From: CAZDDB01 sp963843285
GTDB lineage: Bacteria > Acidobacteriota > HRBIN11 > JAKEFK01
Length of the DNA stretch: 64,000 bases
Assembly: GCA_963843285.1 (NCBI GenBank)
Contig: CAWJJO010000012.1
Location: forward strand, 124,001-188,000
Reading direction: 5' to 3'
In this document: one piece after another, positions 26,641 through 35,921 of the stretch
Layout of the letters: each line of letters opens with the position of its first letter
Numbering within the stretch: position 1 is the stretch's first letter
Notes under the pieces: model-generated
Database searches by the model: none
What the model saw: the letters and a program-made list of their open reading frames with translations, nothing else
What the model was told of the DNA's origin: nothing
Made by a program: the position numbers and the translations under genes

Positions 26641-26840
26641 CTAGTGCACTGTAACACATGGTTATTTTAGTGTTCCATTTCCGGCAAACGGTTTTGTAAC
26701 GCCGGCGTCCCCGCCGGCCCATTCACCTGTCCTCATCGAGATCTGCCGGCGAGACGCCGGCGCTACAAACCGAATGGCCTGCTCCTCAACTTTCAGAATC
26801 TTTCTCAATCACTTTCGAACCTTGTGTTACAGTGCGCTAG
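26641..26840. repeat. 200-base element with 22-base terminal inverted repeats and inner palindrome (copy 2)
   Basis: The ends CTAGTGCACTGTAACACATGGT (split: CTAGTGCACTG at 26641-26651, then TAACACATGGT) and their near-complement at 26819-26840 match at 20 of 22 positions. Inside, an inverted repeat with arms near 26691-26717 and 26745-26774 carries the GCCGGCG core. The right inner arm is the exact reverse complement of 19001-19030. No target-site duplication is obvious and there is no coding capacity. It fills the whole spacer between convergent genes. A non-autonomous mobile element or REP-like repeat is the best reading. Confidence 0.7.
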
Positions 26841-26856
26841 GCACAAGATAGCCCGG

Positions 26857-28461
26857 TTAAAACTTTTGGTCCATGTAAAATGCGGAATGTCTATCGTAAA
26901 CGTCTTCAAGGTTATAACGATGGATCTTTCCTCCCTTCAGGCCTAGCACCACCGTTCTTTCAGGAATGAGACTTTTTTTCCGTTTCAAGTCTCCATAAAA
27001 GCGGCCATGAAAGTCAATGACTTCGATGGATGGATCTCGATGGACGTAGCGCAGGAAGTTCTTCCCCCGAAAAGCAGCCGAATCAATACCACGATACAGC
27101 GACGCCCCGGCTTCCACCCCATCAAAAACAAAAAGCGCGTTATTCGGCGGCTTTATCAACTCCTGCTGAACGTAAGAAAGCATCAGCCTCACGGTATCAC
27201 CTCGCTGTACCAGAGCGTTGGATCCGGAAAGGACAGGCGCTCTGAGCCCACTCCCCAAGAAAAGGTTGAAAGAGATAAAGTTTGAAAGGTATATCAGTAC
27301 GAGTGACACTCCGAAAATGGCCCCGATAGTTTTTCGTGATAAGAAAATTTCAAACGCAAGATTGAGAAACAGGACAACTACAAGAATAAAGGCAATGTAA
27401 GAATAAATTAGATAATACCGATATGCGTGGTTCGGCAGGAAAAGGACCGGTATCAAGCAAATAGCTCCCCAGGAGAAGAGAAAAAGGATCAGAGGATAAT
27501 TCTCAGCGAATTTGGAACGCAACACATTGCGATCGGAAGAATTTCTCCAAACCTTTTTCCGGAGCACGATGAACAGCGTCAATCCTATCAGCAGAATCAA
27601 GGCGGCGTAGAGCCTGTTTTCATGCAGGTTCGCGAATCCAGTCAAGGCCTCCAACGTCCAGACCAGATACTTGAAAATGTTCGTAAAGACATGCATCCCC
27701 AAAACGTGAATCTTGTAAGCTTTTGTTCCAGTAGGGAGGACCCCTGTTGACAGTGCCTCGAACCGTAGAAAGGAATAAATCAGTAGTACTATGCCATGCG
27801 GCAGTATCTTTTTTGAACAAAGAATCACCTTTTTCAGGCCGGAAGAAGATTTCTCCTCAAGCATAAATACATACAGGAACAGAATGATTGGTAGTAAGAT
27901 CGGTCCTTCCTTGAACAAAATTGCCACCAGGTAACAGGATGCAGATGCCCATCCTTTGTTTTTCAGGAATAGAAGGATGGACAATAAGAAAAAAAATACA
28001 CCTCCCAGGTCATACATTCCGGCCATCCACATCAGAGTGTCCATCCAGACAGTGCTGGAGAAGACGAACCATGCTCCCGACAACCAGGCCAGGGCGATAT
28101 TGTTTAACAGGCGAAAGGCGATTTGTTCTGCAACGATGGCCGTACAGAAAACGATCAGGAGGTCCACCATCCGGAATCCAATGGGATTTGCCCCAAAGAT
28201 TTGAGCGATGAAGTAAAAATATAATTTCCCGAGAGGCCGGTAAAATGTCTCGCCGGAATCAATGAAAAACGTTCCAAGATAATCGAAGAAGTCCATCCGC
28301 TCTTCTGTGGAGGAAAAATGATACAGGTTGACCCAGTCATCCTGAATATAGGGGTAAGAAAACGTTTTCCAGTACAAGACAAGAAGGAGCAAGAACAAAA
28401 GGAGAGGAAACACAAAAGTGGTTTTTTTTGACAAACCCACAGCCTGGAGCATCTGATTCAT
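26857..28461 (-). CDS. Multi-pass membrane protein, GT-C glycosyltransferase-like (DDW motif)
   Basis: The 534-residue protein has about ten membrane helices followed by a soluble tail of about 100 residues. The first extracytoplasmic loop carries 'YIQDDWVNLY' (about 38-47) and later 'YRPLGKLYFY'. This acidic-loop arrangement is characteristic of GT-C enzymes, which transfer sugars from polyprenyl-phosphate donors outside the membrane. No named subfamily is recognised. It follows a GT87 gene after a 6-base gap, so the pair is an operon. The same order (GT87 then a DDW-type membrane protein) recurs at 32783-35747. The acceptor is unknown. Confidence 0.75.
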   Translation of the reverse strand: MNQMLQAVGLSKKTTFVFPLLLFLLLLVLYWKTFSYPYIQDDWVNLYHFSSTEERMDFFDYLGTFFIDSGETFYRPLGKLYFYFIAQIFGANPIGFRMVDLLIVFCTAIVAEQIAFRLLNNIALAWLSGAWFVFSSTVWMDTLMWMAGMYDLGGVFFFLLSILLFLKNKGWASASCYLVAILFKEGPILLPIILFLYVFMLEEKSSSGLKKVILCSKKILPHGIVLLIYSFLRFEALSTGVLPTGTKAYKIHVLGMHVFTNIFKYLVWTLEALTGFANLHENRLYAALILLIGLTLFIVLRKKVWRNSSDRNVLRSKFAENYPLILFLFSWGAICLIPVLFLPNHAYRYYLIYSYIAFILVVVLFLNLAFEIFLSRKTIGAIFGVSLVLIYLSNFISFNLFLGSGLRAPVLSGSNALVQRGDTVRLMLSYVQQELIKPPNNALFVFDGVEAGASLYRGIDSAAFRGKNFLRYVHRDPSIEVIDFHGRFYGDLKRKKSLIPERTVVLGLKGGKIHRYNLEDVYDRHSAFYMDQKF

Positions 28462-28467
28462 GTGTGC

Positions 28468-29703
28468 TCAAGACTCAGTGAGTCGGTCAGAAAGGGATCG
28501 TAGGCCCGTATCCATTTCGATCTGCTGCGGTTTTCCCTTTCCCGCAATATAAACAAGGAAGACGAGTCCCATCAACCAGACGGAGACCTGAAGCGCTTCA
28601 AAGAGAATATTGAATGGTGCGTTGAAGGATAAGAGCCTCGCGGGCGCCAAAGCCGCTGCCCAATTGATTCCGAGAATAATGCCGGCGCATACTCTGTGCG
28701 AAGCGATTGAGTTTTGCCGGGCTATTTGAAATAAAGACACCATGGGAACGATTACGAGGAAATCATCATAGAGGCGGTGGTAAATCCAGAAGCGAGCAAA
28801 ATAAGCGGTAACACCCATCAATAGCCAGAGATCGCTGTCCCGGTATCGAAAAATCCAGAGCCCCATCACCATCAGCAAAAGCAAAGAGGCAGGCAAGATC
28901 CATTGCTGAAGTTGAAGCAGAGCGAGCCAGCTGTGAACATTCGCGTATCCGCCGCGCACAGCGGCTGCGGAACCACGGGCAAGCCAATCAGAAATCAGCG
29001 ACGCTAAGGCAAAGTGTTGCGGAATAATTGCAATCATCGTCAGAAACGAATACCCAATCAAAGTTAATACAAAGGGTCGCCATCTGCGAGGAACAAACAT
29101 AAGTATCCAGAAAAAAGGAGCAGCGATTGCAGGCTTCACCAAAGCCACCAGGAAAAACAATGTGGCCAGGAGATCTCTGGCCCAGGAATCTTTCCTTTGA
29201 ATCAGGAGCATAGCCGTAATCAAAAAAGGAAGGAGATGGACAATCACCTGTCCGTTGCCAATGGTAGCGCCTGTTGCATAAATCGATGGGACCAGCAGCG
29301 CAACAAACAAACGTTGCGACAAACCTTCCGCCTGGCTCTCTTTCGTCATTAAAATCATCAGCCAAATCATGGCAGCTACGCTTGTTACTGCCCAGAGCCA
29401 TCTTGCATGATCCTGGGTCAACCAACCAAGCAGCGGCCATAACATCAGATAACTCGCAGGCGGGTAAATGGCGTCTTTGTCTTGATAAACCGGAAGGCCG
29501 CCAAACCAGCGCTCGACGTCGTTGTAGCGATACTTCAGGTCAATCGCGCCATCCTTGCCCTGATCAAACAGCAGTCGATGAAATTCATTTGTGAGCCTTT
29601 GCGCGCTGGCCAGAATCATCAGAAACACAGCAACCCACAGCAGGGTGTTCCTGTACCGAATCCAGAATCGTTCGATAAAGATTTCCGGCTTTTGATTGGT
29701 CAT
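28468..29703 (-). CDS. GT87/DUF2029 family membrane glycosyltransferase (paralogue 1)
   Basis: The 411-residue protein has about ten membrane helices and GT87/DUF2029 features: an acidic first loop 'GAIDLKYRYNDVERWFGGLPVY' (split by the active-site-like Asp residues), then 'YPPASYLMLWPLLGWL', and later 'GNGQVIVHLLPFL' and 'LYDDFLVIVP'. GT87 enzymes are polyprenyl-phosphate-dependent mannosyltransferases in actinobacteria; the sugar here may differ. Two full paralogues (34542-35747, 35922-37181) and one decayed copy (42545-43110) lie in the window. The gene is first in a two-gene operon with the DDW-type membrane protein and is divergent from the GMC oxidoreductase. Confidence 0.85.
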   Translation of the reverse strand: MTNQKPEIFIERFWIRYRNTLLWVAVFLMILASAQRLTNEFHRLLFDQGKDGAIDLKYRYNDVERWFGGLPVYQDKDAIYPPASYLMLWPLLGWLTQDHARWLWAVTSVAAMIWLMILMTKESQAEGLSQRLFVALLVPSIYATGATIGNGQVIVHLLPFLITAMLLIQRKDSWARDLLATLFFLVALVKPAIAAPFFWILMFVPRRWRPFVLTLIGYSFLTMIAIIPQHFALASLISDWLARGSAAAVRGGYANVHSWLALLQLQQWILPASLLLLMVMGLWIFRYRDSDLWLLMGVTAYFARFWIYHRLYDDFLVIVPMVSLFQIARQNSIASHRVCAGIILGINWAAALAPARLLSFNAPFNILFEALQVSVWLMGLVFLVYIAGKGKPQQIEMDTGLRSLSDRLTES

Positions 29704-29828
29704 TCTAAAATTTTCTCTTGCGTCCTAATATGGATATCACTATACATCCTCATATTTCAATTCGTACCTTCATTTGTAGCTGTCAATCTTCCGCAAGTGT
29801 TATCATGGAGGCGCATCGAGGGAACAGC

Positions 29829-31340
29829 ATGCAGTTCATGAAGACGAAGGTTTGCATCATTGGTTCGGGAATTGCCGGATGTCTTTGTGCAAAGTTTCTT
29901 TCCCGCAGCACTGACGACATTCTGATCGTGGAGCGCGGCGCTCGTGTCACTCATGAATGGAGAATGAGGACGGGTCGTCACGAAGAGCCTATTCCAACCG
30001 CCGAACATCACCATTTAGTGAAAGGACCAATCAAGAAAAACATTCAATACGTTTACGCCATGGGAGGGACTACAAATCTTTGGATAGGGCATACTCCCCG
30101 CTTCGTACCCAACGATTTTCGGACGAAAACCATGTACGGAGTCATGGAGGATTGGCCCATCAGTTACGAGGATCTTGAACCTTACTACTGTCTGGCTGAA
30201 GAAGAAATGGCAATCGCGGGAGGGGACGACAATCAAAGAATTCCCCGTTCAAGACCGTATCCTCAGTTACCTCATCCCTTCAGCCCTGCCGATCATTTTG
30301 TTCAACAATGTTTTCCGCCAGGAGATGTTGTTTCGCTTCCCCAGGCCCGTCCTACCGAGACGGTGGGCAATCGCCCCGCCTGCTGCGGGTCGGCAGTTTG
30401 CGAATTGTGTCCGGTCGACGCAAAGTATACCCCCATGAATTCACATGTTCCTGAGCTGGAAATGAACCCGGCAGTCCGTTTCTTGCCCGAAACAGTTGTA
30501 CTTTCCCTGGACTCGGATGGGGCGCGGCTGGTAAAGAGCGCGCGGGCGAAAACCGGGGATGGATCAGAAATTACAATTGAAGCCAAGACTTTCGTTCTGG
30601 CAGCAAATGCCGTTGAAAATCCTGCCATTATTCTTCGGAGTTCCGGAATCAAACAACATCCGCTGGTCGGTAGGTACCTGTTTGATCACCCTGTCTTTGT
30701 GCTGACTGCCAGAATCCGTCAGGATGGATTTCCCAATTATGGTTACAGCATTTCAACTGCTGTTTGTTACCATTTTGTGGACGGTGATTTCAGAAAGAAG
30801 CGGGCTTCTGCCCTGGGCCTTGTGAAAAACAATCACAATTTGAATGATTTCGTAAGAGAAATCGCTATCAGTAAACGTTTGCATGGAACGGATTTGCGCA
30901 AACGAGTGGCGTACGAGTTTCGCAATCAAATCGGTCTGACTTTCTTGCTGGACGATATCCCGAATGCCGATAACCTCGTTCAGATCGGAAAAGCTCGCAA
31001 TCCTTTGGGGATTCCGCAAACCGAAATCTATTACAACAATCCTTCGCCCTACGCAGACGAGGCGCAACGGCACATTGCTGCTGAAGCCGAACGAATTTTT
31101 GCCCCGCTAAAACTACGAGGGATCGATGCAAACGTTCGCTACTTTGGAGGGCATCTCCTCGGTACCTGTAAAATGGGAAAAGGGGACCAGAGTGTTGTCG
31201 ATGCTGACCTTCGCTATCATCCTTACGATAACCTTTTCGTTCTCGGAGGCTCAGCGTTCCCTACGTATTCTGCAGCGAATCCAACTCTGACAATTGCTGC
31301 CCTTGCCGTTCGCCTCGGATCGCATCTAAGAAATGTATAG
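29829..31340 (+). CDS. GMC-family FAD oxidoreductase (paralogue 1)
   Basis: I start at 29829, where GAGGGA lies about 5-10 bases upstream and the FAD motif 'VCIIGSGIAGCLCAKFL' follows at once; other in-frame ATGs upstream lack support. The 503-residue enzyme ends with the GMC C-terminal signature: 'GGHLLGTCKMG', with the catalytic-type His, then 'GSAFPTYSAANPTLTIAALA', whose Asn is the usual partner. A Cys-rich stretch near residues 180-200 ('CCGSAVCELCPVD') resembles the cluster seen in some GMC-like sugar and fructose dehydrogenases. GMC enzymes oxidise alcohols and sugars. A close relative enters from the right window edge (63798-64000). The substrate is unknown. Confidence 0.87.
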   Translation: MQFMKTKVCIIGSGIAGCLCAKFLSRSTDDILIVERGARVTHEWRMRTGRHEEPIPTAEHHHLVKGPIKKNIQYVYAMGGTTNLWIGHTPRFVPNDFRTKTMYGVMEDWPISYEDLEPYYCLAEEEMAIAGGDDNQRIPRSRPYPQLPHPFSPADHFVQQCFPPGDVVSLPQARPTETVGNRPACCGSAVCELCPVDAKYTPMNSHVPELEMNPAVRFLPETVVLSLDSDGARLVKSARAKTGDGSEITIEAKTFVLAANAVENPAIILRSSGIKQHPLVGRYLFDHPVFVLTARIRQDGFPNYGYSISTAVCYHFVDGDFRKKRASALGLVKNNHNLNDFVREIAISKRLHGTDLRKRVAYEFRNQIGLTFLLDDIPNADNLVQIGKARNPLGIPQTEIYYNNPSPYADEAQRHIAAEAERIFAPLKLRGIDANVRYFGGHLLGTCKMGKGDQSVVDADLRYHPYDNLFVLGGSAFPTYSAANPTLTIAALAVRLGSHLRNV

Positions 31341-31462
31341 TCACTCCAGCTCATAGCCGGGTTTCAATACATACAAAGCGGAGCGCGACGTGGATCAGCA
31401 ATACGATCAGAAGGTCACGCTAGCCCATTCCGGTTTCTGAATGCGGTGTGGGCGCGATCCCC

Positions 31463-32515
31463 TCAAAGCTTATTTTTGAGACTCTCTGCTACGAGGCGAT
31501 GCCCTTTCTCATTCCAGTGAATATCGTCGGGCAGAAAATAGTCCTGCCAGTCTCGCCTCGAACGAAAAACCGGCACGAGGTTGATTACCGGAATCTGTGC
31601 TCGGCGGGCAAACGCGCCAAAGATCGTCTCATATCTCGAAGGGCTTTTGCGGCTACGAATCTGAACTGGCCATGGATACAGAACCATCTTCATTTGCGCG
31701 CCGTTAGCTGCCGCCAGGCTTTTGATTCGCAGCAGGTTTTCTTTGCATCGCTGCACTCCGCGCCGGCCATATTCTTCGAATACTCTCTTGTCCTCAGTCC
31801 ATCGATCGCGAGTAGAGTAGTACCGATTTTTTTCTTCCTTCGTCCCGAAAAGGATCACTTCCCAGAATCTCTGCCTTACAGGAGGCCTTCGTCCTTCGGG
31901 TACAGAAGAACGGAAGTTTTCATTTTCCGCCAGCAGGTGATATTCAGCGATGGCTTCGTCCTCTACATCCGAAATGTCCAGAAAAACAACGATCTCATCT
32001 GCTCGATAGCCGCTTTCAAAAAATCGTTTCAACCTGCGGTATTCCAAAAACGGCGAATAGCTGGCAACGGCCCCGTTCAGAACCTCAATCGGTCTGCCGT
32101 CCTGATTGTACCAGTCCTCAAGGTAACCCGTTACGGTGTGTTCGTAAGCAACTCCAAGCCCTTCGAGAAATGAGTCCCCAAGCGCCACAATTCTTCGATT
32201 GCCCGAGAACTTTGCGACCTGCCGGCACACACGATCGCGGAATCCTAGCGAGTTTGTAAAGTAGGGAACGGGACGGCGGCCCCAACGCAGGGTACCGGAG
32301 ACGTTCGGTCGAAATCCATGATGCAGGTAAGGATCGAAGCAGCGAAGCTTTTTTGTGTCATCCACCGGCTTTTGTGCGCCGCGAAACAGGAATCCTGCGA
32401 GAACCAGGCCGGCGATTGTTCCAGTAAGAACGGCAATTGCGGCGAACGTCCTTTTCTTTGTGCCTGACGGCGAACGGTGAGGTTCGGATGATGAAGGTGT
32501 CGAACTCTGGCTCAT
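31463..32515 (-). CDS. Membrane-anchored SGNH/GDSL hydrolase (paralogue 1)
   Basis: This 350-residue protein has a basic N-terminus, one membrane segment (about 24-44) and an extracytoplasmic SGNH domain. The nucleophile is S115 in 'ALGDSFLEGLG', and the Asp/His pair is D330/H333 in 'DDIHWN' near the C-terminus. SGNH hydrolases of this type often remove or transfer acyl groups on surface polysaccharides, as in alginate or peptidoglycan O-acetylation systems. The neighbouring glycosyltransferases make that the likely role. It stands alone between the GMC gene (convergent) and a DDW-type GT-C gene in the same direction but 267 bases away. Confidence 0.82.
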   Translation of the reverse strand: MSQSSTPSSSEPHRSPSGTKKRTFAAIAVLTGTIAGLVLAGFLFRGAQKPVDDTKKLRCFDPYLHHGFRPNVSGTLRWGRRPVPYFTNSLGFRDRVCRQVAKFSGNRRIVALGDSFLEGLGVAYEHTVTGYLEDWYNQDGRPIEVLNGAVASYSPFLEYRRLKRFFESGYRADEIVVFLDISDVEDEAIAEYHLLAENENFRSSVPEGRRPPVRQRFWEVILFGTKEEKNRYYSTRDRWTEDKRVFEEYGRRGVQRCKENLLRIKSLAAANGAQMKMVLYPWPVQIRSRKSPSRYETIFGAFARRAQIPVINLVPVFRSRRDWQDYFLPDDIHWNEKGHRLVAESLKNKL

Positions 32516-32782
32516 GAGGATCGAAAGCGAACCTATTCTATGGGGCTCGCAGCGCTACTTCGAGCGGTTCCATAGCCAGGTGATGAGTAATGTATCATGA
32601 TTGCTCATTTCCCCAAAGCCAGCTTGCCCACATCAGAATGTCTGGAACCTCAGCCCTGTGGCAAAGCGATTTTCACTCTCTTGCCTCTCCTATCCTCCAT
32701 CTCTGTCACGGCAGCACCTCCCTTCGCCGGTTCCCCCTCCATACTTTAATTCCACAAGTCTTACGAACCGATCAACTCCAAT
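32516..32782. other. Intergenic region, no gene recognised
   Basis: These 267 bases separate two minus-strand genes. The sequence includes a C/T-rich plus-strand stretch (about 32690-32740). I see no convincing small gene, tRNA or hairpin. A promoter for the SGNH hydrolase is expected here, but no clear boxes can be called. Confidence 0.35.
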
Positions 32783-34537
32783 TTATTGGTCCCTTGGGAT
32801 GAGCAAGGAAACTTTCAGCGAGCGGAGATCCACAACAGAAGGTTTGACTTCGATCTTAATCTCGCTCACTTCTTCATAAACCCAACAGGTGAAGCGATCA
32901 AACTTGCTATCCTGGGGGTTTCGGGGAGGATTCCAGTAAAAACAGTGATGCAGGGGGCTGGAAGAACGCGAGTCGGATCCATTCCAAGACAGTGTGATTT
33001 GCCAGCGTTCAGCCTGAAGGGGATATCCGCTGACGCGAATGCCATAAACAAAGAGTTGTTCGGATACTTCTGAGGGTTGCTCGACAGGCACTTCTTTAAA
33101 AACAGGATCTTGCCCCAAATTCGCAAACGTCACGTGGCCCGCCTTATGTAGAATATCTAACCAATGTCCAAGGCTGTCATGAAATGAAGCTCCTCCCCTT
33201 TCAGGATAGGGAAAGATTGCCCGCTGATGTCGGGCAATCACCTGCGATGGTGGACTTCCTTTCTCAATATCCGTCTCGAACGCTGAGAACTGTCGATCCT
33301 TCAAACGCGCGTATTCAAGTCCTGTAATGGAATTTCCATAAACCACCACTACGGAAAGCAAAGCCAGAGCTAACTGAACATATTTAGCTGGAAGAAATTC
33401 TTTGTTTCTTACGCTCGCCAGAAACATCCAGCAGAAAATCGGAGCCGCTTGCAATGCATACCGTGAAGGGAAAGTGATGTTGTACAACAGGGAGATGCTG
33501 ACTGCGCTAACGAGACCGGATAGACCGATCAGGAATAGAAGTGCTGCGATTGCAAAATGCCTCGAGACCCGTTCCTTCCAGGCCAGTTTCAAGACACCAA
33601 ACAGACAGATTAGAATTAGCCCAGGAACCGCCAACGATGTCAAAGGAGCCAACGCGACTGCACCGGGTCCAAGGGCCTGAGCCACAAAGCGCGCTCCCGT
33701 TGAAGCGATGCCCGGCAAGTTTGCCAGAGAACGTCCGAGCATGTTGAACATTTCACCGCTGTATTTCTGGCTGGGATGAAGTCCGCTAAAGTAGACTGGG
33801 ATTAAAAGCAACGAAAGACCCCCGCTAATTTGAGCAATCCTCCCGCTCGTTCGCCCGCTGGCGGTTCCGGACTTCCAACTTCGAGTGCCGGCAAGCAAGA
33901 GCCACGCAGCGAGCCCGGGCGTATAGGCCAGTCCATTAACGCCTGACAGCGGAAGCAGCACGATCCCCATACTTGAGAACATCAAAGCCCGAGCACCTGG
34001 GTGCAAGCCATTCTTCAACATTACTGACAAGATTGCGAGCACAATGACCACAGGGATCATCTGGTTTAATTGCCAGTTCCATAGCAGATAATCGAAATTT
34101 CCCCAATGCAACAGAAATAGCGGGAAAAACAGATCGGCGTATGTGGTAACTCCGCGGATATATGCGGAAGTTCGAAGCAGCAGTGCCGTAACGAAAATCA
34201 GTGCAAGTGCATTCAGGAACATGCCCGATCGAAAGTCCCAGCCTGTCGCTGACAAAAGGGAAAACAAAACAATTTTGGGGAAAGGAATCCGATGGGCGTT
34301 ATGCTGTTGCCACAACCAGTCGGCGTCAAACTTTATGGATCCATCCAGCAGAGGAACGAGATTCCAATCATCATAGTAAGGCAAGTTATGACTGAAACGA
34401 GCCACATAGGCGATCAAGGCAATGCTCATCACCGCCCACACACACCAGACGACTTTGGTCGGTCGGGATATCGAGACGAACGGTTGTGGATGGATTGTTG
34501 AGGAAACAGATGAACGCGCTTGGATTTCCTGGTCCAT
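32783..34537 (-). CDS. Multi-pass membrane protein, GT-C-like (DDW motif), with soluble C-terminal domain
   Basis: The 584-residue protein has one N-terminal helix, then 'HNLPYYDDWNLVPLLDGS' (about 50-67) in the first external loop, then about nine more helices. A soluble domain of about 140 residues with beta character follows. The acidic DDW loop is typical of GT-C enzymes using polyprenyl-phosphate sugars. It begins 4 bases after the GT87 gene upstream, repeating the GT87 + DDW order of 26857-29703. The two DDW proteins share the loop motif and layout but differ in length and tail. No named family is recognised. Confidence 0.72.
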   Translation of the reverse strand: MDQEIQARSSVSSTIHPQPFVSISRPTKVVWCVWAVMSIALIAYVARFSHNLPYYDDWNLVPLLDGSIKFDADWLWQQHNAHRIPFPKIVLFSLLSATGWDFRSGMFLNALALIFVTALLLRTSAYIRGVTTYADLFFPLFLLHWGNFDYLLWNWQLNQMIPVVIVLAILSVMLKNGLHPGARALMFSSMGIVLLPLSGVNGLAYTPGLAAWLLLAGTRSWKSGTASGRTSGRIAQISGGLSLLLIPVYFSGLHPSQKYSGEMFNMLGRSLANLPGIASTGARFVAQALGPGAVALAPLTSLAVPGLILICLFGVLKLAWKERVSRHFAIAALLFLIGLSGLVSAVSISLLYNITFPSRYALQAAPIFCWMFLASVRNKEFLPAKYVQLALALLSVVVVYGNSITGLEYARLKDRQFSAFETDIEKGSPPSQVIARHQRAIFPYPERGGASFHDSLGHWLDILHKAGHVTFANLGQDPVFKEVPVEQPSEVSEQLFVYGIRVSGYPLQAERWQITLSWNGSDSRSSSPLHHCFYWNPPRNPQDSKFDRFTCWVYEEVSEIKIEVKPSVVDLRSLKVSLLIPRDQ

Positions 34538-34541
34538 CGAA

Positions 34542-35747
34542 TCAAAAACCGGAAGGAAGAGCCTGAACTTTCCTGGTGTACTGTCCCAAGAAAAGTAGAA
34601 CCAGTAACCATACGAGAGTGTGCCCCAGGGTGAAAATGTATTGCCACGGTGACGGGAAATCGATCATTCGCGCAGGCAAAACCATAAAGATCAGAGTCAG
34701 GGCTAGTAGCACTCCCGCAATCGTATCATAGTCGTTTTCTGTTTCGGGTCCGGAAGCTATTCGAAAGAGGCAGATCATCGGCAATAGAATCAGTGTATCG
34801 TCATACACGTTGTGGTAGGTCCAGAATCGCGCAACGATAGCCGTAACAGCTAAAAGCAGCCAAACGTCCTTTTTCCGATGGAGAAAGATCCAAATGCCCA
34901 AAATCAGCAAAGTGATTCCGGAGGCAGGAGCGAGCCATTGGTAAAGTCCCAGAGTTGCCAGCCAGCTGTGCAGATTGGCATAGCCTTGTAAGACAACCCA
35001 CTCTTGACTGCGAGTCATCCAATCTCTCATTAAGGAAATAAGACCAACCGGCTGAAAGGACGCCGACATTAGAGTTAAGAAAACATATCCTGATACCACC
35101 AGAACGGCTGGCCAAATTGACAATGGAAGAAAGACAACCAACCAAAAGAAGGGAGCCGTGACATTGGGTTTCACTAAAGTGATCAAAAACATTCCGGCTG
35201 CACGAAGATGATTTGACCAGGTTGGATCTTGCTTACCCAGGATGAGTGCAACTGTAATCAGTAGAGGAAGCAGATGGAGAATGAGTTGCCCATTCCCGAT
35301 CGCTACGCCGGCTGCGTTCATGGACAAAAACATCAATGTCACAAAGACACGTTCCAACGGAGTTTTTGCTTTGCTTTCTCGAATGATCAGACGGCAAAGC
35401 CACACCAGTACGGCAGTTGTGACCAGTGCCCAAAGATAACGCGCTGAAGGCAAGGATAGCCAGCCGACGAAGGGCCAAAAGATCAGGAAGCTGGCGGGCG
35501 GGAAAGTGCTTCTGAGATTCCCATAAACCGGATCACCGGCAAACCAATGTTGAACACGCCTGAGGAACAGTTTCAGATCAATGGCGCCTGTAGGACCCTG
35601 TTCCCAGACGAGTCGCCTGTATTCATCAGAAAGTTTTAGCGCCGCGAGAAGGGTTAACAAAACCACTGCAACAAGAAGAACTGGTCGCTTATAGCGACAC
35701 CATAATTGGCGCAACATTACCCCTGAAATTCGCTCAAAAACGTTCAT
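34542..35747 (-). CDS. GT87/DUF2029 family membrane glycosyltransferase (paralogue 2)
   Basis: The 401-residue protein aligns throughout with the GT87 protein at 28468-29703: 'GAIDLKLFLRRVQHWFAGDPVY', 'FPPASFLIFWPFVGWL', 'GNGQLILHLLPLLI' and 'VYDDTLILLPMICLF' are in the same order. About ten membrane helices are expected. It is the closest intact relative of the remnant at 42545-43110, matching it over most of the remnant with only scattered changes. That pins down the remnant's deletion, frameshift and stop. It is the first gene of a two-gene operon with the DDW-type membrane protein, and its start is divergent from paralogue 3 across 174 bases. Confidence 0.85.
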   Translation of the reverse strand: MNVFERISGVMLRQLWCRYKRPVLLVAVVLLTLLAALKLSDEYRRLVWEQGPTGAIDLKLFLRRVQHWFAGDPVYGNLRSTFPPASFLIFWPFVGWLSLPSARYLWALVTTAVLVWLCRLIIRESKAKTPLERVFVTLMFLSMNAAGVAIGNGQLILHLLPLLITVALILGKQDPTWSNHLRAAGMFLITLVKPNVTAPFFWLVVFLPLSIWPAVLVVSGYVFLTLMSASFQPVGLISLMRDWMTRSQEWVVLQGYANLHSWLATLGLYQWLAPASGITLLILGIWIFLHRKKDVWLLLAVTAIVARFWTYHNVYDDTLILLPMICLFRIASGPETENDYDTIAGVLLALTLIFMVLPARMIDFPSPWQYIFTLGHTLVWLLVLLFLGQYTRKVQALPSGF

Positions 35748-35921
35748 AGACGAAAGACCCGGGTGTCGCTATTCTGAACACCGTGATCTTCCTTAAGGTT
35801 TCTCTTTCCCTTGAGTGATCTATTATACAATGCGAGTTTTATGGTTGAAGGCAGCTCTTGCGATTGACTGCGCAAAGTATTCGGAAGAGTATAAGAAGTT
35901 ATTTCTTGCGGTGCGGGTAAA

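Noticed and set aside
31448..32173. A 241-codon plus-strand frame opposite the SGNH hydrolase gene
   Set aside because: It lies antisense to a gene with clear catalytic motifs, has no family character and no ribosome-binding site.
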